A DNA stretch of 64,000 nucleotides from Arthrobacter ramosus (GCF_039535095.1 NZ_BAAAWN010000001.1:1178001-1242000), one strand, 5' to 3'. Shown: positions 7,235-15,804, counted from the first letter of the stretch. Notes: a model not told the origin generated them from the sequence alone. Numbers and translations are program-made.

Positions 7235-7715
7235 TCTCGATCCTGAAGTTGGGGGTTATAGGACGAAACGTGTGTAAATCCCGGGCGCGTCATCTTCGTC
7301 CCGGGATCGTCTTCGCTCGGATGTCGGATTCTGCTCAATCATTCGACTGGACAAGTTCCGGGCCCGCGGAATCACGGGACCGGCACTTTCGGCGAAGAGA
7401 ATGATCCACCAGAATCCGACGGTGTGCCTTCATTCAGCCCCCTATTCCGGCAGCCTTGTCGATCGTGAAGTAGGCGCACTGGAGACATCCGCTCCTACTT
7501 CCCCGAGGGAGGTCTTCGACACGGTCTTAGACGGCTATGCTGGCCCATCAGGGTGAAACGTTTTTCCACACGTAGAAGTGTGGAGATGCACACTGAGATT
7601 GCCGATAAACACACTGATTTTGGGCAAATTTGTACGGATTTTGACCCCTTCGACCCCTGAGAGGCGAAGTATCGCGCTAGTTTCTTGGGGGAACAAAGCT
7701 TCATCACTGGATTTC
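7235..7715. repeat. Non-coding module B, direct repeat of 2491-2920
   Basis: Co-linear with module A (see there) but with extra bases. Positions 7251-7293 are nearly identical to the left end of the IS at 1201, including GTTATAGGAC and CGTGTGTAAATCC, although no transposase is attached. The end of the module (GAGGCGAAGTATCGCGCTAG to CATCACTGGATTTC) lies just before a small membrane-protein gene, as module A does before the peptide cluster. I see no gene within it. Confidence 0.7.
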
Positions 7716-7755
7716 AGGCTGCGCTCGGCGTCGACCGACTTGAGGAGGAGCTTCG

Positions 7756-8049
7756 ATCAACAAGACATCGAAAATTATTGGTGCGGCCCTGGGCGGCGTG
7801 GCCGTTGGATTGGCCCTGGCGTTCATTCTGTGCGTGGCCACTAGCGTGATCGCCATTTCTACGGGCTCCCCGGCGACCCTTCCAGGACTGTTCACGGCGA
7901 CTGCCGGAACCGAAAACGGGGCACTGGCCTTGGAATTCCAGCCGAACTTCGCTGGAATCGTCGTGGTCACAGCGCTGTCGGTGCTTGTCAGCGTGGTGAT
8001 GGCCGTGCGAAGCAGCAATGCATCCCCGGGACCCTCGGGGCACAACTAG
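7756..8049 (+). CDS. Small two-TM membrane protein, possibly ATC-started
   Basis: A 97-residue frame reads NKTSKIIGAALGGVAVG then a long hydrophobic segment (about residues 8-35), a Gly/Thr-rich outer part, and a second hydrophobic segment (FAGIVVVTALSVLVSVVMAV, about 66-85). The well-placed ribosome-binding site GAGGAGGAG (7742-7750) points to codon ATC at 7756-7758, so an original ATG may have mutated. Otherwise translation starts at GTG 7798, which has no good ribosome-binding site and gives 83 residues. It holds the same place after module B as the peptide operon does after module A. Function unknown. Confidence 0.5.
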   Translation: MNKTSKIIGAALGGVAVGLALAFILCVATSVIAISTGSPATLPGLFTATAGTENGALALEFQPNFAGIVVVTALSVLVSVVMAVRSSNASPGPSGHN

Positions 8050-8231
8050 TGGGCGCTGCTTCGCGATGACGGCGATGGGCGTATGCTCCGCGTGGCTCTG
8101 AGGCAAGGTCCGGCCACGTAACCCACACCGATCCGAACGCTTCAGGCGTTGACAGTCAGATCCTGGAGGACGACACTTGGGCCGAATGGGCCGTTCATCC
8201 GGACGGAATGGGCCGGCCAGGGAGGCCCGAG

Positions 8232-8603
8232 ATGATCAATGCAACGATGGTCGTGGCGACAATTCCGGTCACGGATCTGGACCGGGCGAAGGAATTCTAC
8301 GGCGGCATCTTGGGGCTGACCTTCCTCTGGGAAACTCCGGTAGGGGTCCGGTACCGGTGCGGATCCGTCAGTGAGATCTCAGTCTTCAAGCGTCCGCCTA
8401 CTGCTACTGAGCACACCCTTGCCCACTTCGAAGTGGGCGACATTGAGGCCGTGGTCCAAGACTTGGCCGCCAAGGGCGTGGAGTTCCTGGACTACACGGA
8501 GGGTCCCATCGCCACAACAGGGCACATCGCCCAGCTCGGCCCGGCCCGCGGCGCTTGGTTCCGTGATCCCGACGGGAACACCCTCGGCATTCGCCAGGGC
8601 TAG
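8232..8603 (+). CDS. VOC family (glyoxalase/bleomycin resistance-like) protein
   Basis: The 123-residue protein has the single-domain vicinal oxygen chelate fold pattern: IPVTDLDRAKEFYGGILGL at residues 9-27, ISVFKRP, LAHFEVGDIEAVVQDL, and the C-terminal WFRDPDGNTLGI. Members bind a metal and act as dioxygenases, isomerases, thiol transferases or drug-binding proteins. The substrate cannot be told from sequence. ATG 8232 was chosen because GGGAGG lies about 8 nt upstream; an in-frame ATG at 8208 would add eight atypical residues. It is a single gene, with etfB starting about 190 nt later behind its own promoter/operator. Confidence 0.85.
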   Translation: MINATMVVATIPVTDLDRAKEFYGGILGLTFLWETPVGVRYRCGSVSEISVFKRPPTATEHTLAHFEVGDIEAVVQDLAAKGVEFLDYTEGPIATTGHIAQLGPARGAWFRDPDGNTLGIRQG

Positions 8604-8724
8604 ATCGATCGGTTCGAAAGCCGGTACCTGCCGCCGGGCCGGATCGCCATGCCCGGCGTGGAAAGTCCCGCCTCCCGGAAGAATCAATAGGAGTTCCAAG
8701 CATTGCTTCCCTCGCTCCATGGTA

Positions 8725-8746
8725 AATACTAGGAGTTCCTAGTATT
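8725..8746. promoter_or_regulatory. 22-bp palindromic operator upstream of etf operon 1
   Basis: AATACTAGGA-GT-TCCTAGTATT is a perfect 10+10 bp inverted repeat 44 nt before the etfB start. A partial second copy, ATAGGAGTTCCAAG, lies near 8687-8700. TATTCT (8743-8748) may be a -10 element overlapping the palindrome, so a bound repressor would block transcription. TetR-family regulators of acyl-CoA metabolism often use such sites. No regulator gene is adjacent. Confidence 0.6.
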
Positions 8747-8789
8747 CTCGATTCCAAGCGTCAGCCATTTGCATCGAGGGAGCTGTTGA

Positions 8790-9557
8790 ATGAAGATCGT
8801 CGTGCTCGTCAAACAAGTGCCGGATACGGCCGAGGAGCGGAAGCTCGACCTGGCAACGGGCCAGCTCGACCGTGAGGCCGCCGACTCCGTGGTCGATGAA
8901 ATCAACGAGCGCGCCCTCGAAGCCGCGTTGCGCATCAAGGATGCCAACAAAGGCACCGAAGTAGTGGCAATGATCATGGGTCCTGATGACGCCACCCAGT
9001 CCTTGCGCAAGGCCCTTTCCATGGGAGCCGATTCAGGGGTTCACATCGTGGATGATTCCCTGGACGGCGCCGACACCGGTCGAACAGCTGCGACGCTGGC
9101 GGCGGCATTGAAGGCAACCGGATTTGACGTGGTGATGGCCGGCAACGAATCGACGGATGGCCGCGCCGGCGTCGTACCCGCCATGGTTGCCGAACATCTC
9201 CAGCTGCCACTGTTGGGTTCATTGATCTCCGCGGAAATCGCCGACGACGGCGTACGGGGCGTTCGCCAGGGCGAGGGTGGAACCCTCAATGTCCGTGCAG
9301 GACTGCCCGCCATCATCACCGTTACCGAACGTTTCCCGGAGGCCCGGTTTCCCAACTTCAAGGGCATCCTGACGGCCAAGCGCAAACCCGTCACCAGGTT
9401 GTCCGTCGCCGAGCTCGGCGTCCCGACTGGTGCCAGCCGCACCGTAGTGGTCTCCACCGTTGAGCGGCCGCCGCGCGCGGCCGGACGAAAACTCATCGAT
9501 GATGGGACCGCGGCCGACGAGCTGGCCGAGTTCCTCGTTGCGAACCGCCTGGTCTGA
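8790..9557 (+). CDS. etfB: Electron transfer flavoprotein beta subunit (copy 1)
   Basis: The 255-residue protein begins MKIVVLVKQVPDTAEE and keeps the EtfB features: DEINERALEAALRIKD (residues 36-51), a nucleotide-binding GPDDATQSLRKALSMGAD, the G-ES-DGRAGVVP loop, and the RFPNFKGILTAKRKPV segment near residue 190. EtfB pairs with EtfA to carry electrons from acyl-CoA dehydrogenases to the membrane quinone pool. It is followed 13 nt later by etfA. It heads a likely operon of etfB, etfA, a cytochrome b gene and an acyl-CoA dehydrogenase, with a palindromic operator upstream. A second etfBA pair occurs at 18159-19927. Confidence 0.95.
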   Translation: MKIVVLVKQVPDTAEERKLDLATGQLDREAADSVVDEINERALEAALRIKDANKGTEVVAMIMGPDDATQSLRKALSMGADSGVHIVDDSLDGADTGRTAATLAAALKATGFDVVMAGNESTDGRAGVVPAMVAEHLQLPLLGSLISAEIADDGVRGVRQGEGGTLNVRAGLPAIITVTERFPEARFPNFKGILTAKRKPVTRLSVAELGVPTGASRTVVVSTVERPPRAAGRKLIDDGTAADELAEFLVANRLV

Positions 9558-9570
9558 GGGAGGAAAAGAA

Positions 9571-10542
9571 ATGTCGAATGTCTTGGCTCTCATTGAAGTT
9601 TCCCACCGCGGCGAGATTGCCGCTTCCGCCCGCGGGCTCCTGGCTGCCGCAGCCACGCTGGGCTCGCCGGTCGCCGTCGTCGTGTCGTCTGCACCCCTGG
9701 CGGACGACGACGTCGCGCGCCTGGGTGAGCTGGGCGCGGCAAGGATCTACTCGGCTGTGACAGCTGCCGCCGGCACTGTTTTGGTGGCACCCGCCGTGGA
9801 TGCCCTGAGCGGGGCCGTCGACGCGTATGGGCCGGCTGCCGTCCTTACCGCGAACTCGGTGGACGGCCGCGAAGCAGCCGCCCGGCTTGCTGTGCGGGTC
9901 GGCGGGAGCGTGCTCGCCGACGTCGTGCAGGTGCACAGCGACAACGGAACCGTTGTTGCCCAGCATTCGGTGTTTGGCGGGGCCTACACCGTCGAGTCGA
10001 TGGTGGAAGGCGGGCTGCCCCTCCTGACCATCCGGCAGGGGGCGATTGAAGGCCAGGCTCCGGCAGCCACGGCAGACGTGGACACGGTGTCCCTGGAAGC
10101 GAGAACAGAAGGTGCCGCAGTCATTGACCAGTTCAACGACGATGCCGCCGTCTCGGTCCGGCCCGAACTTCGGACTGCCGCGACGGTGGTTTCCGGCGGA
10201 CGGGGTTTGGGCTCGTCAGAGAATTTTGTGCTGGTTGAACAGCTCGCCGACACCTTGGGCGCGGCGATCGGTGCGTCACGCGCCGCCGTCGACGCCGGGT
10301 ACATCGCCCAGACGGCCCAGGTAGGCCAGACCGGTGTGAGCGTGTCCCCGCAGCTGTACATCGCATTGGGAATATCCGGAGCCATCCAGCACCGCGCAGG
10401 CATGCAGACTGCCAAGACCATTGTGGCCATCAACAAAGACGAGGACGCGCCCATTTTTGAGGTGGCCGACTTCGGAATCGTTGGCGATATCTTCACGGTG
10501 GTTCCGAAACTCATCGAGGCCGTCAAAGCCCGTTCCAACTGA
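9571..10542 (+). CDS. etfA: Electron transfer flavoprotein alpha subunit (copy 1)
   Basis: The 323-residue product has an N-terminal Rossmann-like half and the conserved C-terminal FAD domain: GSSENFVLVEQLAD, ASRAAVDAGYI, QVGQTGVSVSPQLYIALGIS and INKDEDAPIFEVADFGIVGD. ATG 9571 follows GGGAGG by about 8 nt, so the longer in-frame extension upstream (into etfB) is not used. It forms the FAD-binding ETF heterodimer with the preceding gene. A hairpin after the stop (10549-10582) may lower expression of the next gene. Confidence 0.95.
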   Translation: MSNVLALIEVSHRGEIAASARGLLAAAATLGSPVAVVVSSAPLADDDVARLGELGAARIYSAVTAAAGTVLVAPAVDALSGAVDAYGPAAVLTANSVDGREAAARLAVRVGGSVLADVVQVHSDNGTVVAQHSVFGGAYTVESMVEGGLPLLTIRQGAIEGQAPAATADVDTVSLEARTEGAAVIDQFNDDAAVSVRPELRTAATVVSGGRGLGSSENFVLVEQLADTLGAAIGASRAAVDAGYIAQTAQVGQTGVSVSPQLYIALGISGAIQHRAGMQTAKTIVAINKDEDAPIFEVADFGIVGDIFTVVPKLIEAVKARSN

Positions 10543-10548
10543 CGGCGT

Positions 10549-10582
10549 AACAGGCTTTGGCCGCTTCGGTCCCAAGCCTGTT
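10549..10582 (+). terminator. Weak terminator/attenuator between etfA and cytochrome b gene
   Basis: AACAGGCTTTGG (10549-10560) pairs with CCCAAGCCTGTT (10571-10582), with one G-T pair and loop CCGCTTCGGT. No T-run follows beyond TT, so it is probably an mRNA-processing or attenuation hairpin. Confidence 0.5.
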
Positions 10583-10632
10583 AGCTTGATGCGTCCCTGA
10601 TTGCAAAGTTCTTCCGAGAGGTGTCTGAGAAG

Positions 10633-11565
10633 ATGTCCACCCCCGCCAAAAAGTCGACAGCAGCCAAGAGCAAATGGTCCCAACCCCTCTGGGTGGTTCC
10701 AGGCGTGCTGGTCGTACTTTTGCTCATCGTCTTGTTGGCCAAATGGTTGACGGGCCTGTCGGGTGTGCAGTCGTTCTTGCACGACTTCCCAGGCGCATCC
10801 AGGCTTCCGGAGAACGCTCCTGTAGGTTTCCCGGCATGGCTCGGATGGCAGCACTTCCTGAACGTCTTCTTCATGGTGCTCATCGTCCGGTCCGGTTGGC
10901 AGGTCCGCACGGCCAAGAGGCCGCCGGCCCAATGGACCCGCAACAACAAAGGATTCATCCGGACCAAGAATGCGCCAACCAAGATCAGCCTGGACCTCTG
11001 GTTCCATCTGACCTTGGATGCCCTGTGGGTGTTGAACGGCATCGTCTTCATCATCGTGATCTTTGCGACCGGGCAATGGATGCGGATCATCCCGACCAGC
11101 TGGGATGTATTCCCCAACGCCATTTCCGCCGCCCTCCAGTACGCCTCGTTGAACTGGCCCACTGAGGACGGCTGGGTGAACTACAACGCCCTGCAATTGC
11201 TGACCTACTTTGTCACGGTCTTCATCGCCGCCCCGCTTGCCATCATCACCGGCCTGCGTACGTCCTCGGCATGGCCGAAGAAGGCCGGCACGGTGAACAA
11301 GATCTATCCCATCGAACTGGCCCGGGCAGTGCATTTCCCCGTGATGGTGTACTTCGTGCTCTTCACCATCGTGCACGTCACCTTGGTCCTCGCCACCGGG
11401 GCGCTGCGCAACCTGAACCACATGTATGGCGGCAGCGACGACATCAACTGGGTTGGTTTCGGCATTTTCGCCGTATCCCTCCTGGTGATTGTGGGCGCGT
11501 GGTTCCTCGCGAGGCCGCTATTCCTTCGCCCAGTCGCTTCGCTGATGGGCAAAGTCAGCAAGTAA
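10633..11565 (+). CDS. Cytochrome b/b6 domain membrane protein
   Basis: The 310-residue protein has five to six membrane segments starting at about residue 15. Conserved His residues within or next to them (LGWQHFLNVFF, LWFHLTLDAL, ARAVHFPVMV and FTIVHVTLVL) fit a di-haem cytochrome b561-like fold. Such proteins pass electrons between quinol and a partner. Here the partner is probably ETF or the acyl-CoA dehydrogenase, because the gene lies between etfA and the dehydrogenase gene. ATG 10633 was chosen, with GAGAGG about 11 nt upstream; GTG 10621 is an alternative. Confidence 0.8.
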   Translation: MSTPAKKSTAAKSKWSQPLWVVPGVLVVLLLIVLLAKWLTGLSGVQSFLHDFPGASRLPENAPVGFPAWLGWQHFLNVFFMVLIVRSGWQVRTAKRPPAQWTRNNKGFIRTKNAPTKISLDLWFHLTLDALWVLNGIVFIIVIFATGQWMRIIPTSWDVFPNAISAALQYASLNWPTEDGWVNYNALQLLTYFVTVFIAAPLAIITGLRTSSAWPKKAGTVNKIYPIELARAVHFPVMVYFVLFTIVHVTLVLATGALRNLNHMYGGSDDINWVGFGIFAVSLLVIVGAWFLARPLFLRPVASLMGKVSK

Positions 11566-11631
11566 ACGCACCGAATAGCCAGAAAACACCGGACAACCCG
11601 GCGAACTGGGAAGAACTGCAAAGGAGTGCCA

Positions 11632-12768
11632 ATGTTTGAGCTCACGGAGGACCAGCAAGCGGTGGTGGAGATGGTGCGCGACTTCGCCACAACGGCCATT
11701 GCGCCGCACGCAGCGGAATGGGACGAGACCAAGCATTTCCCCGTGGATGTCCTGCGCGAAGCGGGCACCCTCGGCATGGGAGGCATCTATGTCCGGGAAG
11801 AGTTCGGCGGCTCGGGGCTTTCCCGCACGGATGCGGCGCTGATCTTTGAAGAGCTGTCGAAGGCAGACCCCACCATCGCGGCCTACATCTCGATCCACAA
11901 CATGGTTGTGTGGATGATCGACGCTTTCGGCAACGATGAGCAACGGGCCCAATGGGTGCCGCAACTTGCGTCCATGGAGGCACTGGGCAGCTACTGCCTC
12001 ACGGAGCCGGGAGCCGGCTCGGACGCCGCCGCACTGAGCACCAAAGCAGTGCTCGACGGCGACAGTTACGTTCTTAACGGCACCAAACAGTTCATTTCGG
12101 GGGCAGGAGCTTCGAGTGTCTATGTGGTCATGGCACGGACCGCGGACACGGGCAGCCAGGGCATCACCGCAATCGTCGTGCCCGCGGACGCGCCGGGCCT
12201 GTCCTTCGGCCCGAATGAGAAGAAGATGGGATGGAATGCCCAGCCCACCCGTCAGGTCATCTTCGAGGACGTACGGGTCCCTGTGGCGAACCGGCTTGGC
12301 GAGGAAGGCAGCGGATTCGGCATCGCGATGAAGGGCCTCAACGGAGGCCGGGTCAATATGGGCGCTTGTTCCCTGGGAGGCGGCCAGGCGGCCCTGGAGA
12401 AGTCCATCGCCTACCTCAAGTCACGCTCGGCTTTCGGTGGCCCGCTCATCAACCAGCAGTCCTTGCTGTTTGATATTGCCGACATGGATACGGAACTCGA
12501 AACTGCCAGGACCTTGATCCTCCGGGCCGCTGATGCCTTGGATCGTGGCGCCCCGGACACCGTGAGGTTGTGCGCAATGGCCAAGCGGGTCGCTACAGAC
12601 GCCGGTTTCAACGTGGCAAACAAGGCCATCCAACTGCATGGCGGCTACGGATACCTGTCGGAATACGGCCTTGAGAAGATTGCCAGGGATCTGCGCGTCC
12701 ACCAGATCCTGGAAGGCAGCAACGAAATCATGAGACTCATCGTTGGACGGCTCGCTGTAGGGGCATAA
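11632..12768 (+). CDS. Acyl-CoA dehydrogenase family protein
   Basis: The 378-residue protein covers all three acyl-CoA dehydrogenase domains. The central signature is SYCLTEPGAGSDAA (about residue 118), and the C-terminal helical domain contains QLHGGYGYLSEYGLEKIARD followed by HQILEGSNEIMR with the catalytic-base Glu. It oxidises an acyl-CoA to the enoyl-CoA using FAD and gives electrons to ETF. The best match by memory is the isobutyryl/short-branched-chain group, but substrate class is uncertain. The start has AAGGAG 5 nt upstream. It is the last gene of the etf operon. Confidence 0.9.
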   Translation: MFELTEDQQAVVEMVRDFATTAIAPHAAEWDETKHFPVDVLREAGTLGMGGIYVREEFGGSGLSRTDAALIFEELSKADPTIAAYISIHNMVVWMIDAFGNDEQRAQWVPQLASMEALGSYCLTEPGAGSDAAALSTKAVLDGDSYVLNGTKQFISGAGASSVYVVMARTADTGSQGITAIVVPADAPGLSFGPNEKKMGWNAQPTRQVIFEDVRVPVANRLGEEGSGFGIAMKGLNGGRVNMGACSLGGGQAALEKSIAYLKSRSAFGGPLINQQSLLFDIADMDTELETARTLILRAADALDRGAPDTVRLCAMAKRVATDAGFNVANKAIQLHGGYGYLSEYGLEKIARDLRVHQILEGSNEIMRLIVGRLAVGA

Positions 12769-12783
12769 AGCACGCAGGAAGCA

Positions 12784-12817
12784 CGAAGGGCCGGACCCCA
12801 CGAGGTCCGGCCCTTCG
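12784..12817. terminator. Bidirectional terminator between acyl-CoA dehydrogenase and pspA-like gene
   Basis: A perfect 14-bp stem, CGAAGGGCCGGACC (12784-12797) with GGTCCGGCCCTTCG (12804-12817), between convergent genes. Confidence 0.85.
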
Positions 12818-12830
12818 TTTGGCGGATGGA

Positions 12831-13619
12831 CTAGAGCTTGTCGAAGTCGGCTTCGTCCACCGTGTCATCTGCCGGAGCAGTAGCGCCTGCGCCGATCGCA
12901 GCCTTCGAACCACCCGACTTCAGGGCCGCCAAGCGAGCCTCGATTTCCGTCTGCTCGCCGAGGTCCTCAAGCTGGTTGAACTGTGCGTCCAGGCTGGAGG
13001 CTGCAAGCTCTTGTTGGCCGAGGACCTTTGCCTCTTCGCGGCGGATCTTCTCTTCGAAGCGGCCAACCTCGCTGGTGGGGTCCATGATGTCGATGCTCTT
13101 GAGGGCATCGTGCACCTGGGTCTGGGCAGCAACCGTCTTGGAGCGGGCAATCAGCTCATTGCGCTTGCTGGTGAGCTCGTTGAGCTTGCCCTTCATCTGG
13201 TCGAGACCGCTCTTGAGCTTGTCCACGACTTCCGACTGAGAGGCGATGTTGGGCTCGGCGGCCTTGGCCTGGTTCTCGGCCGACATCTGACGCTGGATGG
13301 CCACCTTGGCAAGGTTGTCGAACTTCACTGCGTCGGCTGGGTTACCGGTAGCACGGTACTCATCCGCCTTGCGGGAGGCAGCGAGGGCCTTGTTGCCCCA
13401 GTCCTGGGCGTTCTTGATGTCCTCGCTGTAGTCGGCCTGGAGCATGCGGAGGTTGCCGATGGTCTGCGCCACGGCGGACTCGGCCTCAGCGATGTTGTTC
13501 GAGTAGTCGCGGACCATTTGGTCCAGCATCTTCTGCGGGTCCTCAGCCTGGTCGAGCAAGGCATTGATATTCGCCTTGGCGAGCTGCGCGATCCGCCCGA
13601 AAATGGACTGCTTAACCAT
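12831..13619 (-). CDS. pspA: PspA/IM30 family protein
   Basis: The 262-residue protein starts MVKQSIFGRIAQLAKANINALLDQAEDPQKML, the amphipathic N-terminal helix typical of PspA/IM30 (ESCRT-III-like) proteins. A long coiled-coil rich in Gln, Glu and Lys follows up to about residue 215. It peels onto stressed membranes and maintains the proton-motive force. The ATG at 13619 was chosen because a longer in-frame extension lacks family similarity. The upstream minus-strand gene is a TPM-domain membrane protein, a common neighbour, and the two probably act together in envelope stress. Confidence 0.9.
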   Translation of the reverse strand: MVKQSIFGRIAQLAKANINALLDQAEDPQKMLDQMVRDYSNNIAEAESAVAQTIGNLRMLQADYSEDIKNAQDWGNKALAASRKADEYRATGNPADAVKFDNLAKVAIQRQMSAENQAKAAEPNIASQSEVVDKLKSGLDQMKGKLNELTSKRNELIARSKTVAAQTQVHDALKSIDIMDPTSEVGRFEEKIRREEAKVLGQQELAASSLDAQFNQLEDLGEQTEIEARLAALKSGGSKAAIGAGATAPADDTVDEADFDKL

Positions 13620-13683
13620 GGTGTTGCCTTTCGTCCTGCTCAGTGGTGCCCACTGAATCCAGTGATCAGTTCTTGTACCGCTT

Positions 13684-13710
13684 CTAGGTGGGGGACAGGC
13701 CCCCACCTAG
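13684..13710 (-). terminator. Hairpin between TPM-domain gene and pspA
   Basis: CTAGGTGGGGG (13684-13694) pairs perfectly with CCCCCACCTAG (13700-13710), 5-nt loop. It lies 9 nt downstream of the TPM gene stop. There is no T-run, so it may stabilise mRNA rather than end transcription. Confidence 0.55.
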
Positions 13711-13719
13711 TCTTTGGAG

Positions 13720-15804
13720 CTAGAAGCTGCCGGAGTCGCCGCCGCCGAAGTCACCTCCGCCGCCGCCGAAGTCACCTCCTCCTCCGCCGTCGCCGCCGAA
13801 GAAGCCTCCGCCCCCACCGCCGTCGCCGCCGAAGAAGCCTCCGCCTCCGCCGTCGTTGTTTCCGCCGCCCCAGCCGCCGCCTCCGCCGTGCAGGATGGAG
13901 TTGATGAGTATGCCGCCGAGGATCGCTCCGCCGAGGCCACCGCCATTGCCTCCACCACCGAACATGCCGCCACGGCCGTAGCCTTGGTTGGCGAAGCCGC
14001 CGAACTGATCGACGTCGGACTGGGCCAGCTGCGCGGCTTGTGCAGCGAGCGACTGGGCCTGCTGTGCGTACGTCAGAGCGGTGACCGGGTCATTGCGGGA
14101 AATGGACAGGGCATAGTCGAGATTCCGTTGGGCTTCGGCCAGCCGGGTACGCGCCTCGGTGCCCACGCCGCCGCGTCGCGCCGCGATGTAATCCGAGGTG
14201 GCGCTGATCTGGGACTGGGCAGCCATGATGGTCTGCTGGAGCGCGGCCTGTGCACGCCTTGCCTGTTCCTGCTGGTCACGGATTCCCGAGAGGGACTGGT
14301 CCAAGGCTTGGTGCGCCTTCTCCACGCGGTCCAAGGTGGCAATGGGATCGATTTTCCCGCCCTGGATTTCAATTTTGACCTGCGCCAGTGCGGCTTCGAC
14401 TCCGGCCACCGGGCCAGCCAGCTCCGGGTGTTCGCCGGACTGGATCATCGCTTTGGCCTGTGCCAGGTCCTGGCTGGTCTCCACCACGGCGCCCTCCAGC
14501 GAGTTCCGGGCTTCGTCGAGGCTGCCCGCTACCTTGGAGATGGCGTCGATCAGCACGTTGGTCTGGTGCAAGCCCTCTTCCGCAGCGCGGACTGCTACTG
14601 CGGCAAGGCTGCTCTCACCTGCGGCGAGCTTTTCCTGTGCCGTAGTTGTTGCGTTTTGAACGAAGGCGAGCCGGTCTTTGGCCTGGGTGATGTTGTCGCT
14701 CACGTGGCCAAGAGCGCTGTCTGCGTATTTTTCGCGCAGGCCGTTGAGCGATTGCTCCGCGCTGTTGATCTTTGCCTCGGCTTCGTTGGCGCCGGCGGCA
14801 ACATTGGCCAGAGCCTGGGGCGCGTTCTTCTCAAGCTCTCGCAGGGAATCGAAATCGGCCTTCTGTTCGCGCAACGACTCGAGGGCAGCCTCCGAGCGTC
14901 GGATGATTTCGCCAAGCCAACTGCGCTGCTGCTCTTCGGTGTCCGGGATATGGTCATCGAGCTGTTGCTGCAGCTTGAAGGATTCGGTCATGTGGGTCTT
15001 GGCTTCCAGCAGGGCCTTGGTGAAGTTCCCGACGGCGGCATCGCCGTATTGGGCCTGCGCGAAGCCGAGCTCCTGCTCGCTGGACTTGATGGTGTCATCC
15101 GCTTCGATGAGCAAGGAGCCGGCTTTGCGCCGCAAGTCCGCGATGCTCAGGGAGGCCAGGGGATCGAGCTGTTCCCCCTGCGGACCGTAGCTGGCGCTGG
15201 ATGCCTGGCTCTTCTTGCGGCGGTTGCGGAAGTACAAGTACGTGCCCACGCCGCCGGCCGCAACAACGCCCGCGCCGATCAAAACGACTGCACCCGAGTT
15301 GCCGCTCGGAACCGTGCCGCTGCCCCCGCCGGCGGCGTCGCCGACGGCCGCCGCGGTGTCGATGGCTGCCTGGGCAAAGTCTCGCTTGCCTGCGCCCAGG
15401 TTGGCCGCGATGGCATTGGACGAAATGGTTGACCTCTTGGAATAGATCGCACTGGCAGAGTTGGGTGCGAAGTAGTACTGACCGGCCGCGGAGATGGCCA
15501 GAATGACGTCGGACCGGCCCATGCCCTTCTTGGTGGCCACTGCCGTGGCCCAGGCTTCGGGCGATGAGGGGTTTTCGAAGGAATTCACCGTGACCACGTA
15601 CAAGTTGTATTTGTGGTCTTTCAGCAGCGTCTGGATGGCGTCCTGGACCTCGCCCTTGCGATTGCCCAAAACATTCGCGTTGTCCACGATGTTCTGGCCG
15701 GACGGGATGGTCACCGGGTCGGCGGCCCAGGCTGCGGTGGCCGGGAGGACCAGCATTCCAGCCAGGCCGATGACGGCGAGTACACGTTTCAACATTGACC
15801 GCAT
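13720..15804 (-). CDS. TPM domain-containing membrane protein with Gly-rich tail
   Basis: The 694-residue protein starts with a signal peptide (MLKRVLAVIGLAGMLVLP, cleavage near AWA-AD). A TPM (Psb32/YgcG-like) domain occupies about residues 30-165 (IVDNANVLGNRKGEVQDAI, YNLYVVTVNSF). A membrane segment follows near residue 190 (VVLIGAGVVAAGGVGTYLYF), then a long Ala/Gln/Glu coiled-coil region. The tail (about residue 635 onward) is extremely Gly-rich with GGDGGGGGGFFGGD repeats. Such proteins sit beside pspA or lemA-type genes and are linked to membrane maintenance; the enzymatic role is unsettled. ATG 15804 was chosen as the codon next to the signal peptide. Confidence 0.85.
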   Translation of the reverse strand: MRSMLKRVLAVIGLAGMLVLPATAAWAADPVTIPSGQNIVDNANVLGNRKGEVQDAIQTLLKDHKYNLYVVTVNSFENPSSPEAWATAVATKKGMGRSDVILAISAAGQYYFAPNSASAIYSKRSTISSNAIAANLGAGKRDFAQAAIDTAAAVGDAAGGGSGTVPSGNSGAVVLIGAGVVAAGGVGTYLYFRNRRKKSQASSASYGPQGEQLDPLASLSIADLRRKAGSLLIEADDTIKSSEQELGFAQAQYGDAAVGNFTKALLEAKTHMTESFKLQQQLDDHIPDTEEQQRSWLGEIIRRSEAALESLREQKADFDSLRELEKNAPQALANVAAGANEAEAKINSAEQSLNGLREKYADSALGHVSDNITQAKDRLAFVQNATTTAQEKLAAGESSLAAVAVRAAEEGLHQTNVLIDAISKVAGSLDEARNSLEGAVVETSQDLAQAKAMIQSGEHPELAGPVAGVEAALAQVKIEIQGGKIDPIATLDRVEKAHQALDQSLSGIRDQQEQARRAQAALQQTIMAAQSQISATSDYIAARRGGVGTEARTRLAEAQRNLDYALSISRNDPVTALTYAQQAQSLAAQAAQLAQSDVDQFGGFANQGYGRGGMFGGGGNGGGLGGAILGGILINSILHGGGGGWGGGNNDGGGGGFFGGDGGGGGGFFGGDGGGGGDFGGGGGDFGGGDSGSF

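Noticed and set aside
7578..7844. Short frame crossing the end of module B
   Set aside because: Different frame from the hydrophobic protein at 7756; no ribosome-binding site and no conservation with module A.
10276..11421. Minus-strand open frame over etfA/cytochrome b gene
   Set aside because: Antisense shadow; no motif and low-complexity composition.
13714..15432. Long plus-strand open frame (572 codons) opposite the TPM-domain gene
   Set aside because: It is antisense to a gene with clear signal peptide, TPM domain and coiled-coil. The frame is open only because of GC-rich codon bias.
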